A DNA stretch of 38,437 nt from Brucella gallinifaecis (GCF_006476605.1 NZ_ML636817.1:1-38437), one strand, 5' to 3'. Positions 8,771-16,641 are shown, numbered from the stretch's first letter. Notes: generated by a model from the sequence alone, not told the origin. Numbers and translations: made by a program.

Positions 8771-9685
8771 TCAGGCTTCGGTCGGGACCGCATTGCTCGG
8801 GGCAGGTCGTGCCGGACCACGCAACGCGACGAACAGGAACAGAAACGCCATTACGGCAACACCGGCCCACATCGCCTGCTGCCATCCCTGCACGAACGCT
8901 TCCTGCGCTATCCTGTAGAGTGCGTCGGCATAGGGAAGCCCTTGGTCGACAAAAACCATCGCGTTAGCGATATTCTGGCTGGCTGCCGCCGCAGCGTCCT
9001 CGGGAAAACCTGACAGAAGCGGCGTGATCGCGCTGCTATAGCTCGCGGCGAAAACGGCACCGAGCAGAGCTACGCCAAGCGAGGTTCCAAGCTCGCACGT
9101 CACGTCATTGAGGGCTGATGCGACACCCTGTTGTGCGCGGGGCAAGGAAGACGTGATCGCTTCTTTCGAGGGCGCCATGGCTAGCCCCATGCCGATGCCG
9201 ATCGCCACCATGCCCGGCAATACCGAAACATAGCCGCCATCGACCGAAACCAGCAGTGCCATGAGCGCGAGTCCTGCGCCACCTAGAAGCACGCCGCAGG
9301 CAATCGTTGCCTTGGGGCCGATGTTTGCGGACAATCGCGGCGCGAGGCCCAACGCGATGTTGGCAACGCCGAAGATACCAAGTCCGATCAGCAACACCAG
9401 CTTCCTGCCCCAACGATCGCCAACGGCACCGAGCGGCAGAAGCAGCGCGGCGAGACTGATCGCGTAGATGTTGATCATCCAGAGCACTTGGCTCTGAGAC
9501 GCTCCCAGATCGAGCGCGAGGTGCGATTGCGCGACATTGAGCCCCGCCACTGCGGCAATCACAGCCATCAGCGCGATGCAAACAGTAACGAAAATGCTTC
9601 GCCGACGTTTCGGATCGTGAATGGTCGGGTCGCTGGTCTGGAGTACAGGAGGTTCGATCTGAGATGAGTTGTCTATGCTGGACAT
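8771..9685 (-). pseudogene. MFS drug/solute exporter with internal in-frame deletion
   Basis: The 304-residue frame is intact, but the protein looks like an MFS transporter of the DHA2 type that has lost its middle. Residues 30-115 hold the first helices, with the classic motif A variant GAVGDRWGRKL. The sequence then passes directly from NIALGLAPR to LSANIGPKATIACGVLL, a segment that normally lies in the C-terminal half, and continues with late helices to the end. Full-length relatives have about 450-500 residues and 12-14 helices; this one has room for about seven or eight. It heads the minus-strand operon. The most likely status is a non-functional deletion derivative, though the frame allows a shortened protein. 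Confidence 0.65.
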
Positions 9686-9699
9686 GGAAGCACCATATA

Positions 9700-9756
9700 A
9701 TGTATCAGTTGGTGCTACATAACAGCTTAAGCCTCACGTATCAACATCTGATACGT
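9700..9756. promoter_or_regulatory. Rrf2-side divergent promoter with inverted repeats
   Basis: Between the MFS operon and the Rrf2 gene there is a perfect 8-bp inverted repeat, ACGTATCA (9736-9743) and TGATACGT (9749-9756), with a 5-bp spacer. A second partial one is ATGTA (9700-9704) with TACAT (9716-9720). Both are the size of Rrf2-type operators and lie where one would repress both directions. The half-site GTGCTACAT (9712-9720) reappears in the palindrome at 10337-10360. Confidence 0.55.
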
Positions 9757-9811
9757 AAGAATCATCATCTTGGGTGAGCATGGTGCGTGAGAACATTGGA
9801 GCGGTCGAAAA

Positions 9812-10264
9812 ATGAACAAGGACACCCGGCTTTCGGACGTGTTGCATGTGCTGTTGCACATGGGGCAGTTCGATGAACCTCTGACCTCCGAGGTGCTGGC
9901 CAAGAGTATGGGCACCAATCCGGCGGTGTTTCGCAGGACGATGGCGAGTATGCGTGAGGCCGGTTACGTCAAATCGGGGAAAGGACATGGCGGCGGTTGG
10001 CAACTCGCTCGACCTCTCGACAAGATCACCCTGCTCGCCGTTTACGAGGCCCTAGGACGACCAACGCTATTCGCTATCGGGAACCGCAATGAGCACCCTG
10101 ATTGCCAGGTGCAAAAGAACGTCAACGCAGCTCTATCTGATACGATGGCGCAGGCAGAGGCGTTGTTCATAGAACGCTTCGGGCAGGTAACACTTGATCA
10201 ACTCGCGCCTGAGCGACTGGCGTCATACTCCAAGGACTCAAGCTCGGGCGCAATAGGAGAATAA
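9812..10264 (+). CDS. Rrf2-family transcriptional regulator
   Basis: This 150-residue protein has an N-terminal winged helix (LTSEVLAKSMGTNPAVFRRTMASMREAGYV) and the wing GKGHGGGWQLARP typical of Rrf2. Only one cysteine is present (HPDCQVQKN), so it does not have the three-cysteine iron-sulfur ligand set of IscR/NsrR. Single-cysteine members often sense thiol-reactive or oxidising compounds. It is divergent from the MFS/TrxR-like/methyltransferase operon and is its likely repressor. No strong ribosome binding site precedes the ATG. The family call is firm; the signal and target are inferred from context. Confidence 0.88.
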   Translation: MNKDTRLSDVLHVLLHMGQFDEPLTSEVLAKSMGTNPAVFRRTMASMREAGYVKSGKGHGGGWQLARPLDKITLLAVYEALGRPTLFAIGNRNEHPDCQVQKNVNAALSDTMAQAEALFIERFGQVTLDQLAPERLASYSKDSSSGAIGE

Positions 10265-10336
10265 GTCGTTTCCGAGGGGTCCATCGGCAATCACTCAGTC
10301 TCGAAACCACCTCTCAGCACCCGTTCGAACGGCGCC

Positions 10337-10360
10337 ATGTAGCACTAGCCAGTGCTACAT
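10337..10360. promoter_or_regulatory. 24-bp near-perfect palindrome, probable operator
   Basis: ATGTAGCACT (10337-10346) is followed after four bases by its exact reverse complement AGTGCTACAT (10351-10360). The half-site GTGCTACAT also occurs at 9712-9720 in the Rrf2 divergent promoter. It lies between the Rrf2 stop and the broken tetR gene. It could be an operator of the Rrf2 protein or of the lost TetR protein. There is no T run, so a terminator is less likely. Confidence 0.55.
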
Positions 10361-10510
10361 ATCGAACAAGATTGCGCCCCCCTGTTTCAACCTTTTGAGC
10401 GGAAAGGAGTTCCTCGCCCCCCTATGGCGGCAAAATACCGGGCCGGGCGCTAGCGCAAATCCGTTTCACAACACTTTTGACAAGATTTAGAAGTGAGTGT
10501 TCACTATCAA

Positions 10511-11060
10511 ATGACACAAGCATTGAAGCGACACAGAGTGAAGGCTGAGGAGCGCCGGGACAATTCTTTGCAGCTGCCCTCACCGAGTTCAGCCAGAAGG
10601 GTCTGCATGGCGGCTCGACCGTGAACATTGCGCAAGTCGTTGGCATCTCACACCCGAACGTATTCAGACTGTATCCGACTAAAATTGAGCTGTTCACAGC
10701 TGTTCTCGAACAGGCTTTCGCCACAGTGGCCAAAACCATGTTGGCAACGGGCGAAACGACGAAGAACGAGCCTTTGCAAGCTATGGCGAATGCCTGGGGC
10801 ATTCTCAAGGATGATCGAGAGCTGATGCTGATCTTGCTGCAAGGCTATGCGGCGTCCGCAGATCCGGCCGTTCGGAAATTGATGCAAAGTTGGACGCGCG
10901 ATGTCTTCGAGCGGATGGAGGCGCTGCCCTCTGTCGGCACCGACCTGGCCCACGACTTCTTTGCGGCAGGAAGCTCTACATGATGGCCGCCTCCATGAAT
11001 CTGCCGGCCCAGGTCGATAAGGTCGAATGGGTCAAACGTTTCCTCGACTCCGGTCGCTGA
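10511..11060 (+). pseudogene. TetR-family regulator disrupted by two frameshifts
   Basis: Three adjoining frames make one TetR-like protein. The first runs from the ATG at 10511 to about 10561 (MTQALKRHRVKAEERRD). The second runs from about 10564 to 10971 (FFAAALTEFSQKGLHGGSTV, then the helix-turn-helix NIAQVVGISHPNVFRLYPTK). The third runs from about 10974 to the TGA at 11058 (LYMMAASMNLPAQVDKVEWV). Each junction is explained by loss of one base, near 10562 and near 10972. In the window's own frame, a GTG at 10621 would give only a headless 120-residue protein. It is either a true pseudogene or the result of two sequencing indels. Decayed neighbours favour a true pseudogene. Confidence 0.8.
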
Positions 11061-11065
11061 CTGGC

Positions 11066-11242
11066 AAGGAAATCCTTGAAAAAATAACACGGCCAGCTCA
11101 ACGCCGCGAGCTGGCCGAGAAGGCAGTGGCGACGAGGCGCAACAGATAGCAACCGGCTGGTTCTGGACTTACAACAATGAGCGCCCCAACATGGGCATCG
11201 GCGGGCATTACACCCGCCCAGAAACTGAAGATGGCTGCCTGA
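11066..11242 (+). mobile_element. IS3-family transposase remnant with internal deletion
   Basis: Translation from about 11069 gives KEILEKITRPAQRRELAEKAVATR, the N-terminal part of an IS3-group OrfB. Around 11130 the sequence jumps to DEAQQIATGWFWTYNNERPNMGIGG, which is the C-terminal end of the integrase core region. One extra base near 11203 shifts the frame to ITPAQKLKMAA and a TGA at 11240-11242. Most of the transposase, including the DDE centre, is missing. It follows the broken tetR gene within a few bases. The motifs are highly characteristic, but the exact IS name is not determined. Confidence 0.75.
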
Positions 11243-11512
11243 AGTCTACTTCTGTGCCCCGTTAAATCGGGGAGGATTACCCTTTACCCCCATCTCTGGG
11301 AGTTGGAGACTCTGCTCGTGCCATGGTAAAGAACGACACAATGGGCCGGAAGCGGACGGTCAGGTTGCTGCAGCGCTCCCGCGGCAATCGGCGATAGCGG
11401 CTGCTCGCCTTGCTCCCCAGGGGAGGCAAGATGCGCAGCGACCTGAAGACGGACGGCAACGCCTCCGAGCATACACGACGAGTCGGGTCGCCCACTTCGG
11501 ACCTTCCTGCGC
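11243..11512. other. Unassigned scar between IS3 remnant and recombinase remnant
   Basis: This is about 270 bp with no gene I can support. The first bases probably still belong to the IS end. The rest contains only short frames on both strands without recognisable motifs. It looks like a deletion junction joining the IS fragment to the surviving 3' half of a recombinase gene. Confidence 0.4.
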
Positions 11513-12193
11513 ATTTTAGAGAATGCTCGATCAACAGTCGAACGAACGCGCTCAGCGTACTGGAAACTCGCGTGCTTGCAGGACTTGAACGCCGTATCAT
11601 GGCACCAGAGATCTTGGCCGACGCAATGCAAACTTTTTTAGAAGAGAACAATTGACTGAATAGAGAACACCGCGGCAATGCGAATACTTGGCAATCTAAT
11701 TTAGAGACAATCAGCAAACAAATCGCAAAGATTGTCGAAGCCATTGAACACGGCATGTATCATCCGTCCATGAAGCAGAAGATGGACCTATTAGAAAGAC
11801 GCAAAGCAGAGCTAACCGCCCTCCTCTCCAACCTACCCCGATGACATGCCTGACATTCTTCCAAGCGCCTCGGCGATCTATGCGAAGAAGGTTTCTGCCC
11901 TGACGAAGGCGCTTAATTGCAAGGAAAAGCGGCAGGAAGCGGCCGACAATCTGCGTAGACTGATCGAGAAGATTTCACTCACACCGGGGCTGGAACGTGG
12001 GGAAATTTACGCAACACTGCACGGAGAATTGAGCACGATCCTCGATTGGACCGAGCGGCAAGCCATTGGAAAGGCGGCAAAAACAACAAAACCCGCAGCG
12101 GATGCTACGGGTTTGTCGTTATCAGTGGTTGCGGGGGTTCGCCTTGGTTTTGGCCTGCTTTTTAAGGCTCCTGACCTTACAAACGCGGCGTAG
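11513..12193 (+). pseudogene. Large serine recombinase, decayed C-terminal fragment
   Basis: The fragment starts approximately here and reads LETRVLAGLERRIMAPEILADAM, then QTFLEENN, a TGA at 11653-11655, and in the same frame LNREHRGNANTW and ISKQIAKIVEAIEHGMY to LLSNLPR. A one-base insertion near 11842 shifts it to the frame MPDILPSASAIYAKKVSAL, and it ends EKISLTPGLERGEIYATLHGEL and STILDW. This matches the layout of the C-terminal coiled-coil and tail of the intact recombinase at 36686-38404, including LRGLIDKIILTPN near the end. It is therefore a different copy of the same family that has lost its catalytic half. The TGA is one C-to-T change from CGA. Its last 23 codons run through the attachment core (12126-12137) into the neighbouring element. 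Confidence 0.8.
12126..12137. repeat. attL core, copy of tRNA-fMet 3' end
   Basis: TGGTTGCGGGGG here is identical to 38361-38372, which is the complement of the tRNA-fMet 3' end (CCCCCGCAACCA). The bases on both sides differ, so the exact match is 12 bp. It marks the left end of the 26.2-kb element. Confidence 0.8.
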
Positions 12194-12203
12194 AAACTCG
12201 TAA

Positions 12204-12234
12204 CCCACTGATTTAACTGAATTCTAACAGTGGG
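12204..12234. repeat. Inverted repeat upstream of mob genes, oriT candidate
   Basis: CCCACTG (12204-12210) and CAGTGGG (12228-12234) form a 7-bp perfect inverted repeat with an AT-rich 17-base spacer. They lie between the left attachment core and the mobC-like gene. oriT sites commonly sit just upstream of mobC/relaxase genes and carry such repeats. No nic consensus was recognised, so this is only a position-based candidate. Confidence 0.35.
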
Positions 12235-12289
12235 AACATTGAGAAAAACACTACGCTGATGTTGCGGGTCATGGGCTGGAAAGCAGACC

Positions 12290-12748
12290 ATGACACGATC
12301 CTTTGGCAACAATCCATATGGCAAGCGAGAAGCCCCTTTCTCGCTTCGCCTTACCTTCGAAGAGCGCGAACGCCTTGAACGCAGTGCGGGCAGCATGCCG
12401 TTGGCCGCATACATCAAATCCCTGTTGTTCGCGGAAGACGCGCCGCGATACCGCCGCGCACGGCGTTCCGTCATTGCTGATGAAAAGGCCTTGGCGGAGT
12501 TGCTGGCAACGCTTGGCGCGAGCCGCGTTCCGAACAACCTGAACCAACTGGCGAAGGCTGCAAACAGCGGCAACCTGTATTTCGACCACGATACCAAGCT
12601 GGCGATTAAACGCGCCTGCGGTGACGTGGCGAATATGCGCCTGTTGCTGATGCGGGCGTTGGGCATCTCCACCCGCAACGAAAATACGGCACCAGAAAGC
12701 ACGTCACAGAGCTTCGCGCGCGCGGCTGCACCGAAGAGGACATTTTAG
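12290..12748 (+). CDS. MobC-like relaxosome accessory protein
   Basis: The 152-residue protein resembles plasmid MobC accessory factors, which bind oriT as ribbon-helix-helix proteins and help the relaxase open the strands. Its N-terminal part (FSLRLTFEERERLERSAGSMPLAAYIKSLLF) fits a ribbon-helix-helix, and the conserved MobC segment is VPNNLNQLAKAANSGNL in the middle. The stop codon directly abuts the relaxase ATG (12749), so the two are co-translated. Length is typical. It is the first gene inside the element on the left. The family is clear from the NNLNQLAKAAN motif and the neighbours. Confidence 0.85.
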   Translation: MTRSFGNNPYGKREAPFSLRLTFEERERLERSAGSMPLAAYIKSLLFAEDAPRYRRARRSVIADEKALAELLATLGASRVPNNLNQLAKAANSGNLYFDHDTKLAIKRACGDVANMRLLLMRALGISTRNENTAPESTSQSFARAAAPKRTF

Positions 12749-14056
12749 ATGATCCTCAAGGGTTCGCAACGTGCGGGCGCACGGCAGCTTGCCGCGCACC
12801 TTCTGAATGATCGGGACAACGATCATGTGACGGTGTTCGAGTTACGCGGTTTTGTTGCCCATGACCTGATGTCCGCATTGGAAGAGTGCCATGCGGTTTC
12901 CACGGCGACGCGATGCAAGCAATTTCTGTTCTCGCTTAGCCTAAATCCCCCGCAGGGGATTGTCGCCAGTGAAGAGGAATTACGGCGCGCGGCGGATCGT
13001 GCCGAAAAGGCTCTCGGCCTCGATGACCAGCCGCGCGCCATCGTCTTCCACGAAAAGAACGGCAGACGCCATGCCCATGTCGTTTGGTCGCGGATTGACC
13101 CTGAACGCCTGACGGCCATCAACCTGCCGCACTACAAGAACCGCCTCACGGCGCTGTCGCGCGAACTATATCTAGAACACGATTGGCCGTTGCCGAACGG
13201 CTTGCGGCATGACGGCGGCAAGAATCCGCTGAACCTGACATTGGCGGAATGGCAGCAGGCGAAACGTCTGGACGCCGATCCGCGCGAAATCAAACAGGTC
13301 TTTGTCGAGGCTTGGAGCCGATCGGACAGTGCCAAAGCGTTCGGGAATGCCTTGGCCGAACGCGGGTACTTTCTGGCGCGGGGCGATCGGCGCGGATTTG
13401 TCGCCATTGATGTCCACGGCGCGGTGTTTTCCGTCAGCCGATGGACGGGCGCGAAATCGAAAGATGTCCGCGAAAAGCTGGGCGATCCACAAGCCATCCC
13501 TGCCCTGCGAGACGTGCATCGTCATGTGCGCGGGCTGGTGAACGATCAGCTTCGGGGCTTCATCGCACAATTCAAACAACGTCAGAAAAACGAGATGCAC
13601 CCGCTGATCGAAGAGCGGAACGCTATCAAACGCGCCCATCAGGCAGAACGCAAACTGCTTGCCGAAAAGCAGGACGAACGGTGGCAGGCGGAAAACGCCG
13701 CCCGTTCGGAACGGCTTGCCAAGGGATTGAGCGGATTCTGGCAGCGCGTGTCCGGCAAAGCCAAGGCCATCCGCGAACAGAACGAACGCGAGGCCATAGA
13801 AGCCATGCGCCGCGACCGCGCGCAGCGTGACCGTCTGGTGTTTGCCCAGATGGAAGAGCGCAAAACTCTGCAAAGCAAATTCGACATCTTGCGCGAACGG
13901 CAGATGCGTGACCGCCGCCTGATGGCGCGCGAGGTCGTCCAGTCAATGCGCCAAGCATCCCAGCTTCAAGAGAAGGAAATCCGCCGAACGCAAGAGCGGC
14001 GGCATGACCCTTCGCTTGTCCCCCGCCGCAATCGCGGTCCCTCCCATGATCTCTAG
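12749..14056 (+). CDS. Relaxase / mobilization nuclease
   Basis: The 435-residue protein is a conjugative relaxase, expected to nick oriT and stay bound to the 5' end of the transferred strand. The N-terminal half is the nuclease domain. The metal-binding motif is visible as RRHAHVVWSRID (HAH at residues 108-110), preceded by FHEKNG, and the N-terminus MILKGSQRAGARQLAAHL is characteristic of alphaproteobacterial relaxases. The C-terminal third (from about residue 275) is highly charged and helical, as expected of a coiled coil. I could not assign the catalytic tyrosine with certainty. It lies between the mobC-like and coupling-protein genes, a standard mobilization module. Confidence 0.87.
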   Translation: MILKGSQRAGARQLAAHLLNDRDNDHVTVFELRGFVAHDLMSALEECHAVSTATRCKQFLFSLSLNPPQGIVASEEELRRAADRAEKALGLDDQPRAIVFHEKNGRRHAHVVWSRIDPERLTAINLPHYKNRLTALSRELYLEHDWPLPNGLRHDGGKNPLNLTLAEWQQAKRLDADPREIKQVFVEAWSRSDSAKAFGNALAERGYFLARGDRRGFVAIDVHGAVFSVSRWTGAKSKDVREKLGDPQAIPALRDVHRHVRGLVNDQLRGFIAQFKQRQKNEMHPLIEERNAIKRAHQAERKLLAEKQDERWQAENAARSERLAKGLSGFWQRVSGKAKAIREQNEREAIEAMRRDRAQRDRLVFAQMEERKTLQSKFDILRERQMRDRRLMAREVVQSMRQASQLQEKEIRRTQERRHDPSLVPRRNRGPSHDL

Positions 14057-14072
14057 CCAGAAAGGAAGATCA

Positions 14073-15860
14073 ATGAAGCTCGATCAGAAAACCATCCGGC
14101 TCGCCGTTGCGATAGCCGCGTCTATCTTGGTCATTTTCCTGTCGATCGCCATGAAGTCATCATTGCCGCCTCCGCGCGATATGTTCGGCTACAGAGTGCC
14201 GGACACTACACATTGGCGGATGCTGGCAATCATCGCATCCGGTGCCGCCGGGTTCGGGCTTGGGTGGTTTATCTCCCCCCAAGGACGCCCCTTCCGGTTA
14301 TTCGTCTTCGCCCTTCTGGCGATCGGGCTTTTCCTTGTCGTCTATCTCGATAACGGGGCGGTCGGATGGGGACTGACGCCCATTGCCAGTGTTGCCGCTT
14401 TTGCGATCGGGCTGGGGTATTGGCTGCGCTCCGTCGTCACCCGCCTGACCGAAATGCCGACCACGTTCGGATCAGCGCAATGGGCGGACAACGATCATCT
14501 TATCAACAACGATGTTATCGGAACGGACGGGATTCGTCTTGGTCATCGTCATGAAGACGGTGCCAAGCTGCCGCTTCGTTACAAGGGCGATCGTCATATC
14601 CTGACCTGCGCCCCGAACCGATCGGGCAAGGGTACGACCGCCATTGTTCCGAACCTGCTGACCTATCCGGGTTCGGTCATCGTCATCGACCCCAAAGGCG
14701 AAAACGCCATGATGACCGCCGCGCGGCGGCAAGACATGGGGCAAGATGTCCATGTCGTTGATCCGTGGGGCATCACGGTGAGCGCAGGCCTTTCCGTTTC
14801 CCGGTTCAACCCGCTCGATCTGCTGATGCCGGGGGATATTGATCTGGCCGAAAACGCGATGTTGCTGGCCGATGCCATCATCATCCCGTCTGAGAACGGC
14901 AATAGCTTCTGGGATGAAGAAGCCAAAGGCAAGATTCAGGGTATCATCGGCCATGTGGCAACACATGAGGATGAGGCCGGAAACCGTCACCTTGGTCGTG
15001 TCCGCGATCTGCTTCTGCTTGATGGCGAAGATATGCAGGCATTGCATGAGCTGATGCTGCAATCGCCCTACCACTTCATCAAGAGCGCGGGCGCAAGAGC
15101 TTTGCAGCAGGATGACAAGCTGCGCGCCAACATAACAGCCACGGTGCAATCGCAGACGCATTTCCTTGATAGCCCGCGCATCCGCGAAAGCCTATCCGCA
15201 TCGGATTTCCGGTTTGAAGACCTGAAAACCAACCCGATGACGGTTTACCTCGTCCTGCCTTCCGATCGGCTGAACACGTTTGGCCGATGGCTTCGGCTGT
15301 TGATCCAGCAGGCGATCACGGTCAATGCCCGAAACATCGAAGCGCAACCGGAGCATCCTGTCCTGTTCATTCTCGATGAGCTTCCTGCCCTTGGCCGTCT
15401 GTCAATGATCGAACAGGCGTTCGGGCTGATGGCGGGTTACGGCATCCAGCTTTGGGGCGTGGTGCAGGACCTGTCCCAGCTCAAGCGCATTTACGGCGAC
15501 GGCTGGGAAACCTTCATCAGCAATGCGGGCCTCGTCCAGTATTTCGGTTCCCGTGACCGGATGACAGCAGACTATTTTTCTGCCCTGTGCGGTCAAACAA
15601 CCGTCTGGAATGTCAGCTCGGCAATCTCGCGGGCGATCGGATCGACCAGCGGCAAAAGTGCCAGCCATTCGGAAACCACGACCTATTCCGACACCACGGC
15701 AGCGACCATGCGCAAGCTGGCGTATCCCGACGAACTGATGCGCCTGCCACGGGGCAAACAGTTGTTGTTCATCGACAACCTGAATCCGATCCAGAGCTAT
15801 CGGACACCGTGGTTCAAGGATGAGAACCTGCGCGACCTTGGCCGAAACCTCCGCGCCTGA
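14073..15860 (+). CDS. Type IV coupling protein (TraG/VirD4 family)
   Basis: The 595-residue protein is the ATPase that links a relaxosome to a type IV secretion channel at the inner membrane. The N-terminus has about four hydrophobic segments between residues 8 and 135. Walker A is NRSGKGTT (182-189), followed by IVPNLLTYPGSVIVIDPKGEN, and Walker B is LFILDELPALGR (D435, E436). I chose the ATG at 14073 because AAAGGAAG lies just upstream. An earlier frame start at 14004 overlaps the relaxase gene and has no ribosome site. Its presence without any mating-pair genes implies use of a helper plasmid or ICE channel. Confidence 0.92.
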   Translation: MKLDQKTIRLAVAIAASILVIFLSIAMKSSLPPPRDMFGYRVPDTTHWRMLAIIASGAAGFGLGWFISPQGRPFRLFVFALLAIGLFLVVYLDNGAVGWGLTPIASVAAFAIGLGYWLRSVVTRLTEMPTTFGSAQWADNDHLINNDVIGTDGIRLGHRHEDGAKLPLRYKGDRHILTCAPNRSGKGTTAIVPNLLTYPGSVIVIDPKGENAMMTAARRQDMGQDVHVVDPWGITVSAGLSVSRFNPLDLLMPGDIDLAENAMLLADAIIIPSENGNSFWDEEAKGKIQGIIGHVATHEDEAGNRHLGRVRDLLLLDGEDMQALHELMLQSPYHFIKSAGARALQQDDKLRANITATVQSQTHFLDSPRIRESLSASDFRFEDLKTNPMTVYLVLPSDRLNTFGRWLRLLIQQAITVNARNIEAQPEHPVLFILDELPALGRLSMIEQAFGLMAGYGIQLWGVVQDLSQLKRIYGDGWETFISNAGLVQYFGSRDRMTADYFSALCGQTTVWNVSSAISRAIGSTSGKSASHSETTTYSDTTAATMRKLAYPDELMRLPRGKQLLFIDNLNPIQSYRTPWFKDENLRDLGRNLRA

Positions 15861-15866
15861 TCCACG

Positions 15867-15888
15867 GGGAAGCGGTACGCCGCTTCCC
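15867..15888 (+). terminator. Strong hairpin after coupling-protein gene
   Basis: GGGAAGCGG (15867-15875) pairs perfectly with CCGCTTCCC (15880-15888) around a TACG tetraloop, seven bases after the coupling-protein stop codon. A pyrimidine-rich run (TCCTCTTCAC) follows, but no clean T tract. It may attenuate transcription into the next small gene or protect the mRNA end. Confidence 0.5.
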
Positions 15889-15932
15889 TCCTCTTCACTA
15901 TGTCACGCAACACCAGCCAGAAGGAGAGTGCC

Positions 15933-16244
15933 ATGTTGCACATGCCTGACAGGGATTATCCGAAGTTCAAAATCAACCTCCGCTTGACGTTTGACGAGTT
16001 GTGCAAAGCGACGGCGGTTGGCGGGTATTTCATCCCGACGAACTATTATCGCGACCATTTCCGCCACATGCAGCGATGCGACTACGCAGCCACATTGACC
16101 AAGGACTATGCCCGTATCGGCTTGCGCCAAGGGCTGCATCAGGCCTTTGACTTGGAGTTTCCGCAGCTATTTCCCGACGACTTTGCCGATGGGACGCATA
16201 GCAACGTGCTTCATCTGCCTGTCCGCGACTGGAAGGAGTGGTGA
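15933..16244 (+). CDS. Hypothetical protein, 103 aa
   Basis: No family is recognised. The protein is soluble, with no signal peptide or membrane segment, and is rich in aromatic residues and histidine (YFIPTNYYRDHFRHMQRCDY). The ATG at 15933 is chosen because AAGGAG sits at 15921-15926; an earlier ATG at 15900 has no such site. It overlaps the region translated just before the next small gene, whose ribosome site lies in its last codons. Position after the coupling protein and same strand suggest it belongs to the mobilization module. Confidence 0.7.
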   Translation: MLHMPDRDYPKFKINLRLTFDELCKATAVGGYFIPTNYYRDHFRHMQRCDYAATLTKDYARIGLRQGLHQAFDLEFPQLFPDDFADGTHSNVLHLPVRDWKEW

Positions 16245-16246
16245 AC

Positions 16247-16534
16247 ATGGCAGAGCATCCGAAGAAGCCATTCGCCCTTGCAGCCGATCCCAAGCAAAAA
16301 CTGGAGAACATCCGCGATAAAGACAACACTTCTCTCTGCCCGAACCCGCCAAGGCCGGTAAAGCAGTCGCACCCTAAACTGTCCCCATTCGGCATGTTGG
16401 GGATAAAACGAAACCTGCCCTCACCTGCCGAACAAAAACAGGGCAAGGAACCGTTTAAGCAAGACGATTTGGCGAAAACCTTTACACCGCTTGTACGCAC
16501 GGAAGCAGGCAAAAACCGGGATATCGACCGATAA
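16247..16534 (+). CDS. Hypothetical protein, 95 aa
   Basis: No family is recognised. The protein is short, basic and proline/lysine-rich, probably largely disordered (NPPRPVKQSHPKLSPFGML). The ATG at 16247 has AAGGAG at 16233-16238; a GTG at 16238 is an alternative start. It immediately follows the preceding small gene and ends the plus-strand mobilization block. Convergent minus-strand genes begin beyond the structured gap at 16578-16716. Confidence 0.6.
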   Translation: MAEHPKKPFALAADPKQKLENIRDKDNTSLCPNPPRPVKQSHPKLSPFGMLGIKRNLPSPAEQKQGKEPFKQDDLAKTFTPLVRTEAGKNRDIDR

Positions 16535-16577
16535 ACCGGACCTATGGGAATATGCTCCGATAAGCGGATACGTTTGA

Positions 16578-16630
16578 TGGTGGCTGAACACCAAGTTGCA
16601 ATGCAACGGGTTGAACAATGTCAGCCACCA
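16578..16630. repeat. 10-bp inverted repeat with inner hairpin
   Basis: TGGTGGCTGA (16578-16587) pairs perfectly with TCAGCCACCA (16621-16630). Inside, GTTGC-AAT-GCAAC forms a second small hairpin. It lies between convergent genes. It could be a terminator without T tract, a structured RNA or a protein-binding site. Confidence 0.5.
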
Positions 16631-16641
16631 CAGGCGCTTGG

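Noticed and set aside
7880-9013. 377-codon plus-strand frame opposite the TrxR-like and MFS genes
   Set aside because: It is antisense to two genes with clear motifs; its translation has no family features and is the usual shadow of GC-rich coding DNA.
10621-10983. 120-residue TetR-like protein as an intact gene
   Set aside because: It lacks the N-terminal helix and C-terminal end, both of which are present in neighbouring frames, so it is a frameshifted pseudogene rather than a short gene.
12126-12137. The 12-bp match to the tRNA 3' end as chance
   Set aside because: An exact 12-bp match is not strong alone, but it lies at the boundary of the mobilization module, in the same codon phase in two recombinase genes, and equals the tRNA 3' end including CCA; coincidence is unlikely.
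12007-12702. 231-codon minus-strand frame across the left attachment site and mobC
   Set aside because: Antisense to the recombinase relic and the MobC-like gene, which have recognisable motifs; no ribosome site.
13172-13873. Long minus-strand frame inside the relaxase gene
   Set aside because: Antisense shadow of the relaxase, which has a clear HAH motif and correct context.
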